Notes: a model not told the origin generated them from the sequence alone. Positions 9,008 to 17,865 are shown, numbered from the stretch's first letter. The stretch: DNA of 64,000 nucleotides from Bradyrhizobium canariense (GCF_019402665.1 NZ_VSST01000086.1:104264-168263), one strand, 5' to 3'. A program made the numbers and translations.

Positions 9008-9232
9008 ATGGCAAATGACGTCGACACTTCCTCGGAACTGTCCAAAATTGCGAAGCTGAATGGTGATTTCCGGAGGAATTACGGCACGCTCATCGGAGCG
9101 ATTTTGTATCTCCGCACCGTGGCCGCCGCCCGCCGAAGCCCTTGGCTTTGGGCCAGCCTGATTTCGATCGCTTGTTCAGCGGCGCTGACCTACTTGGGGC
9201 GGTATGGTTGGATTTTGCCAGCGTTGCAGTGA
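9008..9232 (+). CDS. Small predicted membrane protein
   Basis: A possible 74-residue protein with a polar N-terminal half, a basic stretch near residues 37-44 and one clear membrane segment at about 46-62 (LWASLISIACSAALTYLG). A GGAG precedes the ATG by about seven bases. Its 3' half (9090-9232) is antisense to the end of the serine recombinase frame, so at most one of the two is right over that stretch. No family is recognised. Small membrane proteins of this kind are common beside mobile elements, but that is only context. Confidence 0.4.
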   Translation: MANDVDTSSELSKIAKLNGDFRRNYGTLIGAILYLRTVAAARRSPWLWASLISIACSAALTYLGRYGWILPALQ

Positions 9233-10781
9233 TTGCTCCAAACAACGCACCCTTTTCCGCGTAAAGCACGCCTCGATGTCGACGAAGGGAATCAGATGAG
9301 AGCCAGAGGTAGCGTCCTGCCCTCAACGGGGAAGACAACAGCACGTAGTCCTCGATCTCCCGATTCGCCGCATTCAACCGCATCATGGCAAGTAGGCCCG
9401 ATGAGATCTGCCTTCGGTAGGCTTTCCATTGCGCGGCGTGGTCCTTTCCTCGATGCGCCAGTCGTCGCGCGACGAGAAACGAAATCACGCGCGCGCCTCC
9501 GACATCAAGCCCTATGCCGTTCGGAAGAAGATCAGCCTGGAGGCCAAGCTCCGTTCGCAGTGCCTCCGCGAGTTCGGTGGCATGCCTCGATTGTTCGGCG
9601 GCCCAAAAATCCCGCATATCGATCCAGTCGCAGTCGCGCGGCGACACGTATCCGATCAGCGCATAGGCCTTCCGCAGCGAACCGAAGTGCTTCACGTACG
9701 AGGAGACGTGATTGAGACCCAGCGTCGTATTGATGATGTACGAGTTGAGTTTACCGCGTCGGCGGAGCGTCAGACGAAGGCGCAACAGCATCTCTTCTTC
9801 CGGAATCTCCACGCGGCGCTCGGCCAGCAGCTTCTGGGCGCGAGCGAATATGCCCTCGTCCACGATAGGTTCGATCGCCGCAGCGCCCCGGACCCAAGCG
9901 TTATCCGGATTCTTGACCAGCTTCTGGCCCAAGCGTCTTGAGGTGCGATTGTAGACGGTGTTGCCGATGTAGTTCTCGTTCCGGAGAATGGTGGGTATCA
10001 TACCGTCGGTCCAGGGCCGACCGTTGGGATTGGCGATGCCCGCGTCGTTCAGCTGGCGACTGATGTCGCTGTAGGATTTCCGGCAGTTGACGAACTGATC
10101 GAAGATTTCCCGGATCACCGCTGCCTCTTCTGCCGATCCGTGCTGCAGCCGAACGCGATCCGATTGCAGAGCCTTGAATTGCCCCCTTTCGAGAAAGGCC
10201 TTCGGATGCTCGCTTTCGTCGACCATCAAGCGTCGGAGGCCGTAGCCGACGGGAGCGCCAACGCGGTATCCAAGGCTCGCGACCCGGCAGTGTCCGGCAT
10301 GCACCTTGACCGAAAGCTCCCGGCTCCACTCGGCGGCCATGCCGCGCTTCAGGCTTTTCGCGATCCCGGAAACAAAGGTGCCGTCGTTCTTGAAGATCTC
10401 CGCGCAGTATTCGACCTGGACGCCGTTCCGCTTGCACAGAAATTCGTAGTAGGCACTCTCGTCCACATCTTGGAACCGGCCCCAGCGACTGACGTCGTAG
10501 ACGAGGATGTGGTCGAAGTCGACTCGGCCCGATTGAACATCTTCTATCAGTCCGATGAGACCGGGACGTCCCTTGATCCGGAGGCCACTGCGGCCGTCGT
10601 CGCGATAGGTGCGGACGATCGTGAGCGTGTTCGCCTCGGCATAGGCGGCGATGGCCGCCATCTGGTTCGCGATCGAGTAGCGCTGGAGCTCCCTCGACAT
10701 TCGGACGTACTGCGCAGCACGGCGCGCCCGGGTCCGCCTTGCGAAGCTTGTTCCTTTGGGAACTACCAGCCAATTACCCAT
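9090..10781 (-). CDS. Large serine recombinase (resolvase/invertase family)
   Basis: A 563-residue site-specific recombinase. The N-terminal resolvase catalytic domain begins at about residue 22 with YVRMSRE, where Ser29 is the nucleophile, and continues through YRDDGRSGL and VYDVSRWGRF. A recombinase (PF07508-type) domain follows at about residues 170-300, including LNDAGIANPNGRPWTDGMI and ILRNENYIGNTVYNR. The C-terminal 200 residues resemble the extended tail of Rhizobiales recombinases, but the last fifty or so are low-complexity and overlap another frame. The start at 10781 has AGGAGG six bases upstream. It sits between an IS remnant and a truncated gene, as expected for the integrase of a mobile island. 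Confidence 0.88.
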   Translation of the reverse strand: MGNWLVVPKGTSFARRTRARRAAQYVRMSRELQRYSIANQMAAIAAYAEANTLTIVRTYRDDGRSGLRIKGRPGLIGLIEDVQSGRVDFDHILVYDVSRWGRFQDVDESAYYEFLCKRNGVQVEYCAEIFKNDGTFVSGIAKSLKRGMAAEWSRELSVKVHAGHCRVASLGYRVGAPVGYGLRRLMVDESEHPKAFLERGQFKALQSDRVRLQHGSAEEAAVIREIFDQFVNCRKSYSDISRQLNDAGIANPNGRPWTDGMIPTILRNENYIGNTVYNRTSRRLGQKLVKNPDNAWVRGAAAIEPIVDEGIFARAQKLLAERRVEIPEEEMLLRLRLTLRRRGKLNSYIINTTLGLNHVSSYVKHFGSLRKAYALIGYVSPRDCDWIDMRDFWAAEQSRHATELAEALRTELGLQADLLPNGIGLDVGGARVISFLVARRLAHRGKDHAAQWKAYRRQISSGLLAMMRLNAANREIEDYVLLSSPLRAGRYLWLSSDSLRRHRGVLYAEKGALFGAITATLAKSNHTAPSRSAPLNKRSKSGWPKAKGFGGRRPRCGDTKSLR

Positions 10782-10931
10782 GCACCCCTCCTGCCACTTC
10801 AGGGTACCCGCGAGTGCAACTACACCTTCCGCGGTCAGGATAGCAATGCTGAACAGCTTGCACAGCACTGCGGCGCGCCTCACGCCGGCGCCCGAAGTTG
10901 GCTTGTGTACAGCTCGCGGAACATGGGGACA

Positions 10932-11258
10932 AACCTCAGCCCTGCCGATGAGGCGCTCGACGCCAGCAGGCGAGTTCCGATCGCTCGCCAGCGGACTCTG
11001 CTCGCAGGAGGCGGCGGCGAGCGCATTTTCTCCGCAAGCGATGCGACAGTGAAGCTCGCCTGCCGGGTTGCGCGCCTAGTCGACTGGTCGGCGACGCTGG
11101 AGTCCTTGGCAGAATTGGGGATCACCAGGGTGCTGGACCTCGGTCCGGGACATGCGCTGGCCGAATTGATGCGATCGTTCCGGCCCGACATCCGCTGCTA
11201 CGCGGCCGATGGATTTCATACATTGGACGGGCTCCGAAACTGGCTCGCCTCTCCATAG
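10932..11258 (+). pseudogene. Acyltransferase (MdcH/FabD-like) 3' fragment
   Basis: The last hundred or so codons of a malonyl-CoA:ACP transacylase-like gene, without a start or the GHSxG active-site half. The recognisable C-terminal features are RLVDWSATLESLAELG, then VLDLGPGHALAELM and FHTLDGLRNWL, which match malonate decarboxylase epsilon (MdcH) proteins best. The break lies about 150 bases from the recombinase start codon, so the 5' part was probably lost when the recombinase segment arrived. No other malonate decarboxylase gene is in the window. Confidence 0.65.
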
Positions 11259-11855
11259 CCAAGATGCCAACCCCGTGCCTCAGCCAGGCTGATCTATGCC
11301 GCTCCAATAGCACGTGCGCAAAAAGGGTAGGATCGCTCAACGACCGATACCGATATTCGGTTTGATTTGCGATCTGACTGACGCCCTTGCGTCCCGAACG
11401 CAGTGAGCATCTTGTAAGTCATTGAATTCTTTTGATGTGACAGGCGTTTCCGTCTCGTTTTGTTCACGATCGTTTCGCCCATTTCGTTGCGATTTCGTTG
11501 CGGCATTCCTGGGAAGAACGCTCTGTCGGAGCGGGATGGTCGCATCTTCGTGGCGGCGTCCAGAGCGGACGGCGCGAGCGAGGTCCGCTTCAGGGCTGTG
11601 CTTTTCGACGCGCAGCATGATCTTGCGACTTGCCTCCAATCGACGCCATCCACGCGGGCGTCGCGCAATTCGTATTGGTCAGCACCCGGGGCATCTCGCC
11701 GAGATCTGCACGATCTCTCAAAACGGGGACAGGCGAGGCTTTATCGCCATATCGCTGCGTCGCAACGCGATGGGGGCCGATATCGAAGGCCGCTCCGCTC
11801 TTTGGACTTTCTGCAGCCGGCGGTAGGTTCAGCCGAAACCTGGAGGGTAGAGCGG
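11259..11855. other. Stretch without a supported gene
   Basis: About 600 bases with several short open frames on both strands but no family resemblance, no ribosome-binding site worth noting and no repeat that I could pair. It probably is scar DNA between the acyltransferase fragment and the small acidic gene. Confidence 0.35.
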
Positions 11856-12026
11856 ATGGACGACGAATCTGACGAAGCGGAAGGATCGCGCGGCCGTTTG
11901 GCCGATGCACGTCAAACGCGGATTGACCTCGGTTGGACTGAAGACGAACTCGACGACCTGGATATCTCAGATATCCTCCAGTACGCACGAAGCAGGACGC
12001 CCCCGCCGCCACAACTGCGATTCTAG
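11856..12026 (+). CDS. Small acidic protein of unknown function
   Basis: A 56-residue candidate that begins MDDESDEAEG and contains LGWTEDELDDLDISDILQYA, very acidic with a short proline tail. GGAGGG lies eight bases before the ATG, which is the main reason to believe it. I recognise no family. It could equally be the C-terminus of a decayed longer gene, because the frame stays open upstream to about 11460 without protein-like composition. Confidence 0.4.
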   Translation: MDDESDEAEGSRGRLADARQTRIDLGWTEDELDDLDISDILQYARSRTPPPPQLRF

Positions 12027-12630
12027 TTTCCGCAATCAAGGGGCCAACTCTTCAACATCGCAGACGAGTTGGTGCTCGGAACGAGCCGCTGATTAAGAAG
12101 CATACTACCGGTCTTGATTTCTCAAGCGAATTTTTCCAACTGGGCCAATATCCGATCATTGCAGATCAATGGCTTACAGCGAAACCCCAACCGCGAGTGC
12201 GCTTGGTGTGGCGCATCCCCCGCTATCGTTCGCGTCATTCTAGGGCTGGTTCAGCATTTTGGAGTTCGAGGTGCTTCCGCGCCGAAAGATGCGCATGTAC
12301 AACCAACGGATCGCATCCAACAGAAGTGTAGGCCCACAGGTCGCACAACGATCAATCTGGACTTCGCCGCGTTGAACATTCGACGCTTCTATGCTGGCTG
12401 ATCAATCGGTCTAATCCATCATAGGCTAGTTGAACTAACTTAAGGAAGCGTCATCGAAGGACGTCAAATAGCAAGGCGTGACACTGCCAAGTTCGGGGGC
12501 TCGCAGCGACCGATAACGAGATTCGCTGATCGTGGCCTTTGGAAATGGAGCGATCACTTTCCTGTCCGACGGCACCCTCCCAGGATGCCATCCGCCATCC
12601 TAGACGTGGCGTCTCACTCGGTTGCGATCG
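12027..12630. other. Gene-free stretch with one short repeat
   Basis: Six hundred bases with no supported gene. The only structure noted is the 16-bp sequence at 12083-12098 that recurs at 62148-62163. Confidence 0.4.
12083..12098. repeat. 16-bp sequence repeated at 62148
   Basis: GAGCCGCTGATTAAGA is identical at 62148-62163 in the same orientation. The reverse complement resembles the anticodon arm of a tRNA-Lys(CUU), but no tRNA can be folded here; an insertion-sequence end is another possibility. Confidence 0.45.
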
Positions 12631-14265
12631 TCAAGCTGCGACCGACGTTCGCCTGCGTTCGAAGACGAAGTCGCGGTAGCCTGCCTGGATTGCGGCGGCA
12701 CAATACTCTCGATATTTGGGGAAACCGCCGGTGAACAACGTCAGTCCCTGAGCCTTGTCCTTGACGTTGGTGCCGACGTACCAGGTCTTCGCCTTGGACA
12801 GCAACGAGCGCTGCGCAAGCCTGAAAACGAGCTCCATCCAGTCGTCTTCAGCCTGCTTGGTCGGCTCGATGGTGTCGAGGCCATGCTTGGCCATATGCGT
12901 AATCGCATGCGCAATCCAATCGACGTCGTTCTCGCTGATCCTGACGACGTTGGCGACCGCCGCGGGACCGTTCGGCCCGGTGGTCATGAAGAGATTCGGA
13001 AATCCCTCCATCATGAGGCCGAGATAGGACCGCGCTCCCGCCCTCCACTTCTCCTTGACAGTCCGGCCGTTGCGGCCGACGACGTCGAAGGCCGTCAGCG
13101 CACCTGTCAGCCCGTCATAGCCGGTCGCAAAGATGAGCATGTCGAGTGCGGTCTCGCCGGACTGCGTGCGCACGCCATGCTTCGTGATCTCCACGATCAT
13201 ATCCGTGACACAGTCCATCAGCTGAACGTTCGGCTGGTTGAACGTTTCATAGTAGCCAGTGTCCAGGCACGGCCGACGGGCGAAGATGGGGTAGTCGCGC
13301 GGCTTCAGCTTCTCGGCGGTGGCGGAATCCTTGACCACGTCGTTGATCTTGCCGCGCACGAACTCGGCAACGTGCTCGTTCGCCTCTTCGTTGCTCAAGA
13401 GGTCGGTGAAGGTGCCTAGCATCGCCAGTCCGCCGGACTTCCAGGCATCCTCGAGCAGTTCGCGACGGCGCGACGGGGTGACGCTGAAGAAGGCGCGGGT
13501 CGTCCATGGGCGCACGCCGCCGTTCGGGCTGTTGCGCGCCACCTCGCGAATGCCGGTGTAGTTGCGCTTGACCTCCGCGACGTAGTCGGGATCGAGCTTC
13601 TGGTTGCGCATCGGCATGGTGAAGCTTGGCGTGCGCTGGAACACAAACAGCTCACGTGCCTGCCGACCAACCTCCTGCACGATCTGGATGCCGCTCGATC
13701 CCGTGCCAATCACGCCCACGCGCTTGCCGGTGAAGCTGACGGGATGATGCGGCCATTTGCCGGCGCGCAGCAGCTGCCCCTCGTAAGTCTCGATACCAGG
13801 AATCTCTGGATCCCTCGGAATCGAGAGCGGGCCGGTTGCCATCACACAGTAGGTCGCCTCGACCGTCTCGCCGCGATCCGTCGTGACCTTCCAAAGCCTG
13901 CGCGTCTCATCCCAGACCGCACTCTTGATACGGGTGTTGAACTGGTAGTGCTTGCGCAAGTCGAGGCGGTCGGCCACGAAATTGAAATAGGCCAGCAGCT
14001 CCGGCTGCGCGGCGAACTCCTCGGACCAGGTCCACTCCTGCTCGACCTCGGGTGAGAAGGAATAGCTGTAGTCGATGCTCGGAAGGTCGACCCGCGCCCC
14101 GGGATAGCGGTTCCAGTACCACACGCCGCCAACGTCGCCGCCGGCCTCGAAGGCCGCGATGTTGAGACCCATTTCGCGGAATTTGTAGACTGCGTAGAGA
14201 CCGCCGAATCCAGCACCGACGATGACGACGTCTAGCCGTTGTTCGCTGGCATGCGCGCTGTTCAT
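12631..14265 (-). CDS. Flavin-containing Baeyer-Villiger-type monooxygenase
   Basis: A 544-residue class B flavoprotein monooxygenase, of the kind that turns ketones into esters or lactones using NADPH and O2. It has the FAD Rossmann motif GAGFGG (residues 17-22), the Baeyer-Villiger-typical GGVWYWNRYPGARVD (46-60) and the NADPH Rossmann motif GTGSSG (187-192). The fingerprint FxGxxxHxxxW appears as YEGQLLRAGKW (161-171), with Arg167 where histidine is normal. That departs from most characterised enzymes. The gene follows the SnoaL-like gene by 48 bases on the same strand, so the pair is one operon, probably under the divergent IclR protein. Confidence 0.88.
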   Translation of the reverse strand: MNSAHASEQRLDVVIVGAGFGGLYAVYKFREMGLNIAAFEAGGDVGGVWYWNRYPGARVDLPSIDYSYSFSPEVEQEWTWSEEFAAQPELLAYFNFVADRLDLRKHYQFNTRIKSAVWDETRRLWKVTTDRGETVEATYCVMATGPLSIPRDPEIPGIETYEGQLLRAGKWPHHPVSFTGKRVGVIGTGSSGIQIVQEVGRQARELFVFQRTPSFTMPMRNQKLDPDYVAEVKRNYTGIREVARNSPNGGVRPWTTRAFFSVTPSRRRELLEDAWKSGGLAMLGTFTDLLSNEEANEHVAEFVRGKINDVVKDSATAEKLKPRDYPIFARRPCLDTGYYETFNQPNVQLMDCVTDMIVEITKHGVRTQSGETALDMLIFATGYDGLTGALTAFDVVGRNGRTVKEKWRAGARSYLGLMMEGFPNLFMTTGPNGPAAVANVVRISENDVDWIAHAITHMAKHGLDTIEPTKQAEDDWMELVFRLAQRSLLSKAKTWYVGTNVKDKAQGLTLFTGGFPKYREYCAAAIQAGYRDFVFERRRTSVAA

Positions 14266-14313
14266 GTCGGCGTTCCCTCAGTTTCGTGCTTGGTTCGTTA
14301 AAGACGGCGTCCG

Positions 14314-14844
14314 CTAGCGGGCGCGGAGAAGATCGTAGATGGGGTCGTCGGGAAATCGTCCGCCCAATGGCAGCCGCGGACCAAAGCGCACCGCTTCGGG
14401 TTCGGTTGCAGCGACCTGCTCGTCCACCCAATCGTAGACGAGCACGCGCCGGAAGACCCGCCATTCGCCGTCGCGCTGCTGGAAGGCGTCGCAATAGCGA
14501 CCGGCGATCAGAAACTGACGAACTTTGTCGCCTCCTCCCGGCCCGCGCTGCAAGGCAAGAAAGTAGGTTTCGACAACGGCCTCGTTGGGCGCGGTGAACT
14601 CGATCAGGATGTTGCCGACCATATGGACGTTGCGGGCACCGCTGTCGAAGATTCCGTTGGCCCATTGGAAGAAGCCTTCGACCGGCCCCGAATACGGACC
14701 GTGCTGGTCCGTTGCATCCGGCCAGTAGGCGCCACGAAGCGAGGCCTGATCCGCCCGATCGACCCCGCGGCAATAGCGGTAGATGCAATCGCGGATCGCC
14801 TCTCTGTCCAGCAGTTCGGTGATCTTCTCTTGAGACATCGTCAT
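14314..14844 (-). CDS. SnoaL-like / NTF2-fold protein
   Basis: A 176-residue single-domain protein of the nuclear transport factor 2 superfamily. The opening LLDREAIRDCIYRYCRGVDRAD is typical of the SnoaL-like group, which includes small isomerases, dehydratases and ring-hydroxylating dioxygenase beta subunits. The second half (FLIAGRYCDAFQQRDGEWRV, then RRVLVYDWVD) completes the curved sheet. The ATG at 14844 is preferred over a start fourteen codons upstream because it matches the family N-terminus. It is first in the operon with the monooxygenase, which suggests it acts on the same ketone pathway. Confidence 0.82.
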   Translation of the reverse strand: MTMSQEKITELLDREAIRDCIYRYCRGVDRADQASLRGAYWPDATDQHGPYSGPVEGFFQWANGIFDSGARNVHMVGNILIEFTAPNEAVVETYFLALQRGPGGGDKVRQFLIAGRYCDAFQQRDGEWRVFRRVLVYDWVDEQVAATEPEAVRFGPRLPLGGRFPDDPIYDLLRAR

Positions 14845-14943
14845 ATCAGAGCCCGTCCAAACTCCGGTCCGATGCGCCCAGTGCATCGGTCACTCCCTTG
14901 ACGACAGCGACCATCTCATGTGCAGTGAGAGCAACCAACAAAA

Positions 14944-14980
14944 CTTCATATGTGAAGCCGAATTTCACATCCGTGAATTT
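14944..14980. promoter_or_regulatory. Two adjacent palindromes, probable IclR operators
   Basis: CTTCA-N4-TGAAG (14944-14957) and AATTTCAC-N4-GTGAATTT (14961-14980, one arm mismatch) lie next to each other in the spacer between the divergent SnoaL-like gene and the IclR gene. Paired palindromes in such spacers are typical operators for IclR proteins; this is inference from position and symmetry. Confidence 0.5.
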
Positions 14981-15014
14981 GCTGCGACCAGGGAGCGGCA
15001 CGAAGGGAGGCAAA

Positions 15015-15830
15015 TTGCCAGCGCGCCTGACGACATCCGCCTCGATTTCCGCGGCCGGATCCACGGTCAAATCGGCCTTGCGCGCCATCGAAATTCTCGA
15101 GTTCTTCATGCGCGTGCGGCGGCCGTGCGCGATGTCCGAGATCGGCCTGGCGCTCGGCTATCCGCCGTCCAGCACCACGGTTCTGCTCAAGACACTGGTC
15201 GGCCTCGGCTACCTGAACTTCGACCGTCAGGCGCGGGTCTATTTCCCGACAGCGAAGGTGACTTCGCTGGGCGACTGGATCCCGAAATCCCTGTTTGGCG
15301 ATAGCCGCGTGCTCGAGGCGATGCACGACGTCCACGCCGCGACGGGTGAAACCGTTGCGATTGGCACCACGAACGACGTGTATCTGCAATACGTCAAGAT
15401 CGTGCAGTCGATCCACCCGCTCCGCTTTCATGTTGACGAGGGAACGCTGCGGCCGCTGACGCAGTCCGCGCTCGGCTGGCTCTTGATGTCGACGATGTCC
15501 GATGAGAAGGTCGACAGCATCGTTCGCCGCGCCAACATCGCCACACCCAACGCGTCCGACAGGGTCAAACTCCCGGACATGATGAAGCGCATTCGCCAGA
15601 TCCGCGGCAAGGGCTACTGCTCCGCGGAGAACGTGCCCATGCCGGGCGGAGCAACGATTTGCGTGCTGCTGCCGCTGACGATTCAGAATCAACCCGTTGC
15701 CTTGGGGCTCGGCGGCATTGCCGAGCGGATCAAGCAGAACGCCGATCGCTACCTCAGCGTTCTGCAACAGGCCGCCAGATCGGTCAAAGCAAACGACGTG
15801 TCCAGTCGGCCGGCCGATACCAGCGCTTGA
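15015..15830 (+). CDS. IclR-family transcriptional regulator
   Basis: A 271-residue regulator with an N-terminal winged helix-turn-helix (SALRAIEILEFFMRV, then GLALGYPPSSTTVLLKTLV) and a C-terminal effector domain from about residue 85 (ATGETVAIGTTNDVYLQYV). I placed the start at the TTG at 15015 because GGGAGG lies four bases upstream and about seventeen residues then precede the DNA-binding domain, as in most IclR proteins. Earlier in-frame TTG/GTG codons back to 14898 lack such a site and would put two palindromes inside the gene. It is divergent from the monooxygenase operon and convergent with TctA, so the former is its likely target. Confidence 0.85.
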   Translation: MPARLTTSASISAAGSTVKSALRAIEILEFFMRVRRPCAMSEIGLALGYPPSSTTVLLKTLVGLGYLNFDRQARVYFPTAKVTSLGDWIPKSLFGDSRVLEAMHDVHAATGETVAIGTTNDVYLQYVKIVQSIHPLRFHVDEGTLRPLTQSALGWLLMSTMSDEKVDSIVRRANIATPNASDRVKLPDMMKRIRQIRGKGYCSAENVPMPGGATICVLLPLTIQNQPVALGLGGIAERIKQNADRYLSVLQQAARSVKANDVSSRPADTSA

Positions 15831-15862
15831 TTTTGTATCGGCCCAGCCGACGCGCGACGCTT

Positions 15863-17362
15863 TCACTCCTGTAACGCCTCCTCCCGCCGCGTGCGGATCG
15901 TGGGCAGCATGATCAGGATGACCGCGATCGCGGCTGCGGCCAGCAGCGCGGCCGACAATGGCGACGTCAAGAACACGGTCGCATCGCCGCGCGAGAGCAC
16001 CATCGCACGGCGGAAATTCTCCTCGATGGCGGGCCCGAGCACCAATCCCAGCAACAGTGGCGCGGCCGGCAGTTGCAGCTGGATTAGCAGATAGCCGAAC
16101 ACGCAGAACAGGGCGGCCTCATAGACCTCGAAGGTCCCGCTGTTGATCGAATAGACGCCGATCGAGCAGAACACCATGATTGCCGGAAACAGGTAACGAT
16201 AGGGAATGGTGAGCAGCTTCACCCACAATCCGACCAAGGGAAGATTGAGGATCAGCAGCATCAGATTGCCGACCCACATCGAAGCGATCAGGCCCCAGAA
16301 CAAGGTCGGGTTCTTGGTCATGACTTGCGGACCGGGCTGGATGTTGTGAATGTTCATGGCGCCGACCATCAGCGCCATCACGACGTTCGAAGGCACGCCG
16401 AGTGTCAACAGCGGAATGAAGGAGGTCTGGGCTCCCGCATTGTTGGCCGATTCCGGACCGGCGACGCCTTCGATCGCGCCCTTGCCGAACTGCTCGGGAT
16501 ACTTCGACAGCTTCTTCTCCAGCGTGTAGGAGGCGAAGGACGACAGCACCGCGCCGCCCCCCGGCAACACGCCGAGCAGCGTGCCGAGCGCGGTTCCGCG
16601 CAGAATGGCCGGAATCATGCGCCGGAAATCCTCCCGGGTCGGAAACAGATTGGCGATCTTCTGCGTCACCAGCGACAGCTTGTCGTCCTGCTCGAGGTTC
16701 TTCACGATCTCGGCAAAGCCGAAGATGCCCATCGCCATCGGCACGAAATCCAGCCCATCGAACAGCTGCGGAATGCCGAAGGCAAAGCGCTGCGTTCCCG
16801 TGCTGAGGTCGGTGCCAACAAGGCTCAAAAGCATGCCGAGCGCGACCATCCCGATGCCTTCGATAAAGGGACCGCTCGAGAGCACCGACGCCAGAATCAG
16901 GCCGAGGATCATCAAAGCGAAGAATTCCTTGGGGCCAAACAACAGGGCCGCCGCCGTAAGCGGCCCAGCCAGCGCGGCAAGTGCCAGCGTCGCCACGCAG
17001 CCCGCGAAGAACGAACCGATGGCAGCCGTCGAGAGCGCCACGCCGGCGCGGCCCTGCTTCGCCATCTGATAACCGTCGATCGTGGTGACGACAGACGAAG
17101 ACTCGCCGGGCAGATTGACCACGATGGCTGTGGTCGAGCCGCCATATTGCGCACCGTAATAGATGCCCGCCAGCATGATCAGCGCTGCGTCCGGCGGCAG
17201 CGCATAAGTGATGGGCAGCAGCATCGCGATGGTGGCGAGCGGACCAAGGCCCGGCAGCACCCCGATCAGCGTGCCCAGCAGACATCCGAAGAAGGCGTAG
17301 AGCAGATTGGCCGGCTGGGCCGCGGTGGAGAAGCCGAGCGCCAGATTATGAAAGAGATCCAT
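15863..17362 (-). CDS. tctA: Tripartite tricarboxylate transporter large permease TctA
   Basis: A 499-residue large membrane subunit of a TctABC-type secondary carrier, which takes up carboxylates with an extracytoplasmic receptor. The family motif LLGTLIGVLPGLGPLATIAMLLP occurs near residues 28-50 and GIYYGAQYGGSTTAIVVNLPGE near 65-87. About ten membrane segments follow, with a second conserved GVLPGGGAVLSSFASY near residue 265. It is the last gene of the long leftward operon. TctB precedes it by 12 bases, and the matching receptor is probably the gene at 27705. Confidence 0.95.
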   Translation of the reverse strand: MDLFHNLALGFSTAAQPANLLYAFFGCLLGTLIGVLPGLGPLATIAMLLPITYALPPDAALIMLAGIYYGAQYGGSTTAIVVNLPGESSSVVTTIDGYQMAKQGRAGVALSTAAIGSFFAGCVATLALAALAGPLTAAALLFGPKEFFALMILGLILASVLSSGPFIEGIGMVALGMLLSLVGTDLSTGTQRFAFGIPQLFDGLDFVPMAMGIFGFAEIVKNLEQDDKLSLVTQKIANLFPTREDFRRMIPAILRGTALGTLLGVLPGGGAVLSSFASYTLEKKLSKYPEQFGKGAIEGVAGPESANNAGAQTSFIPLLTLGVPSNVVMALMVGAMNIHNIQPGPQVMTKNPTLFWGLIASMWVGNLMLLILNLPLVGLWVKLLTIPYRYLFPAIMVFCSIGVYSINSGTFEVYEAALFCVFGYLLIQLQLPAAPLLLGLVLGPAIEENFRRAMVLSRGDATVFLTSPLSAALLAAAAIAVILIMLPTIRTRREEALQE

Positions 17363-17374
17363 TATGCTCCGCCT

Positions 17375-17842
17375 TCAATTGAACAATGCCGGCCACACCG
17401 GCAGCTGCAGCCCGAGGCCATAGACGAACACCGCGAGGCACAGCCCGATCAGGATGGCCGCGTTCGCCAACGCGCCCTTCCAGGTGAACTCGGGACTGGC
17501 CCTGCTCGAGACCATGATCAGCACGAACAGTGCGCCGGCGAAGCCGAGTGGAAACAACAGGAGTGCAAACAGGGCAACCGAACCCGTGACCCAGGCGAGG
17601 CCCTTCATGTCCCATTTCAGCAACGCCTGTCGTTCGGCGGTCCGCCTCACGGCTCCCAGCATCACGACAAGCCCGATGGCCGCGAGCACGATCGCAAGTA
17701 GCCGGGGGAAATAGCCCGGCCCCATCCGCGCCGCGGTACCCGACGGATAGTTCAGCGCGGTCACAAAGAAGAACGCCGCAAAGGCGAGAAACAATGCACC
17801 CGAACCGAAGGCGCGCTGGTCGCGGATGATCGGCCCGGTCAT
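17375..17842 (-). CDS. tctB: Tripartite tricarboxylate transporter small permease TctB
   Basis: A 155-residue small membrane subunit with four predicted membrane segments (about residues 14-32, 44-62, 80-105 and 125-150) and the family hallmark GTAARMGPGYFPRLLA near residues 36-51. The ATG at 17842 has GGGAGGA seven bases upstream. It lies between the CMD-domain gene (23 bases) and tctA (12 bases), so it belongs to the same transcript. Confidence 0.92.
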   Translation of the reverse strand: MTGPIIRDQRAFGSGALFLAFAAFFFVTALNYPSGTAARMGPGYFPRLLAIVLAAIGLVVMLGAVRRTAERQALLKWDMKGLAWVTGSVALFALLLFPLGFAGALFVLIMVSSRASPEFTWKGALANAAILIGLCLAVFVYGLGLQLPVWPALFN

Positions 17843-17865
17843 CTTCGTCCTCCCGCTTGTGTTTT

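Noticed and set aside
8749..9018. A possible 89-residue rightward gene
   Set aside because: No ribosome-binding site, no family, and equally open frames on the other strand.
10140..10900. Upstream part of a rightward open frame that ends in the acyltransferase fragment
   Set aside because: It is antisense to the recombinase; only the part after about 10930 resembles a real protein.
16325..17701. A 458-codon rightward open frame opposite tctA and tctB
   Set aside because: Its translation is rich in Arg, Gln and His without any domain, and it is the mirror frame of two clear membrane transporter genes in GC-rich DNA.
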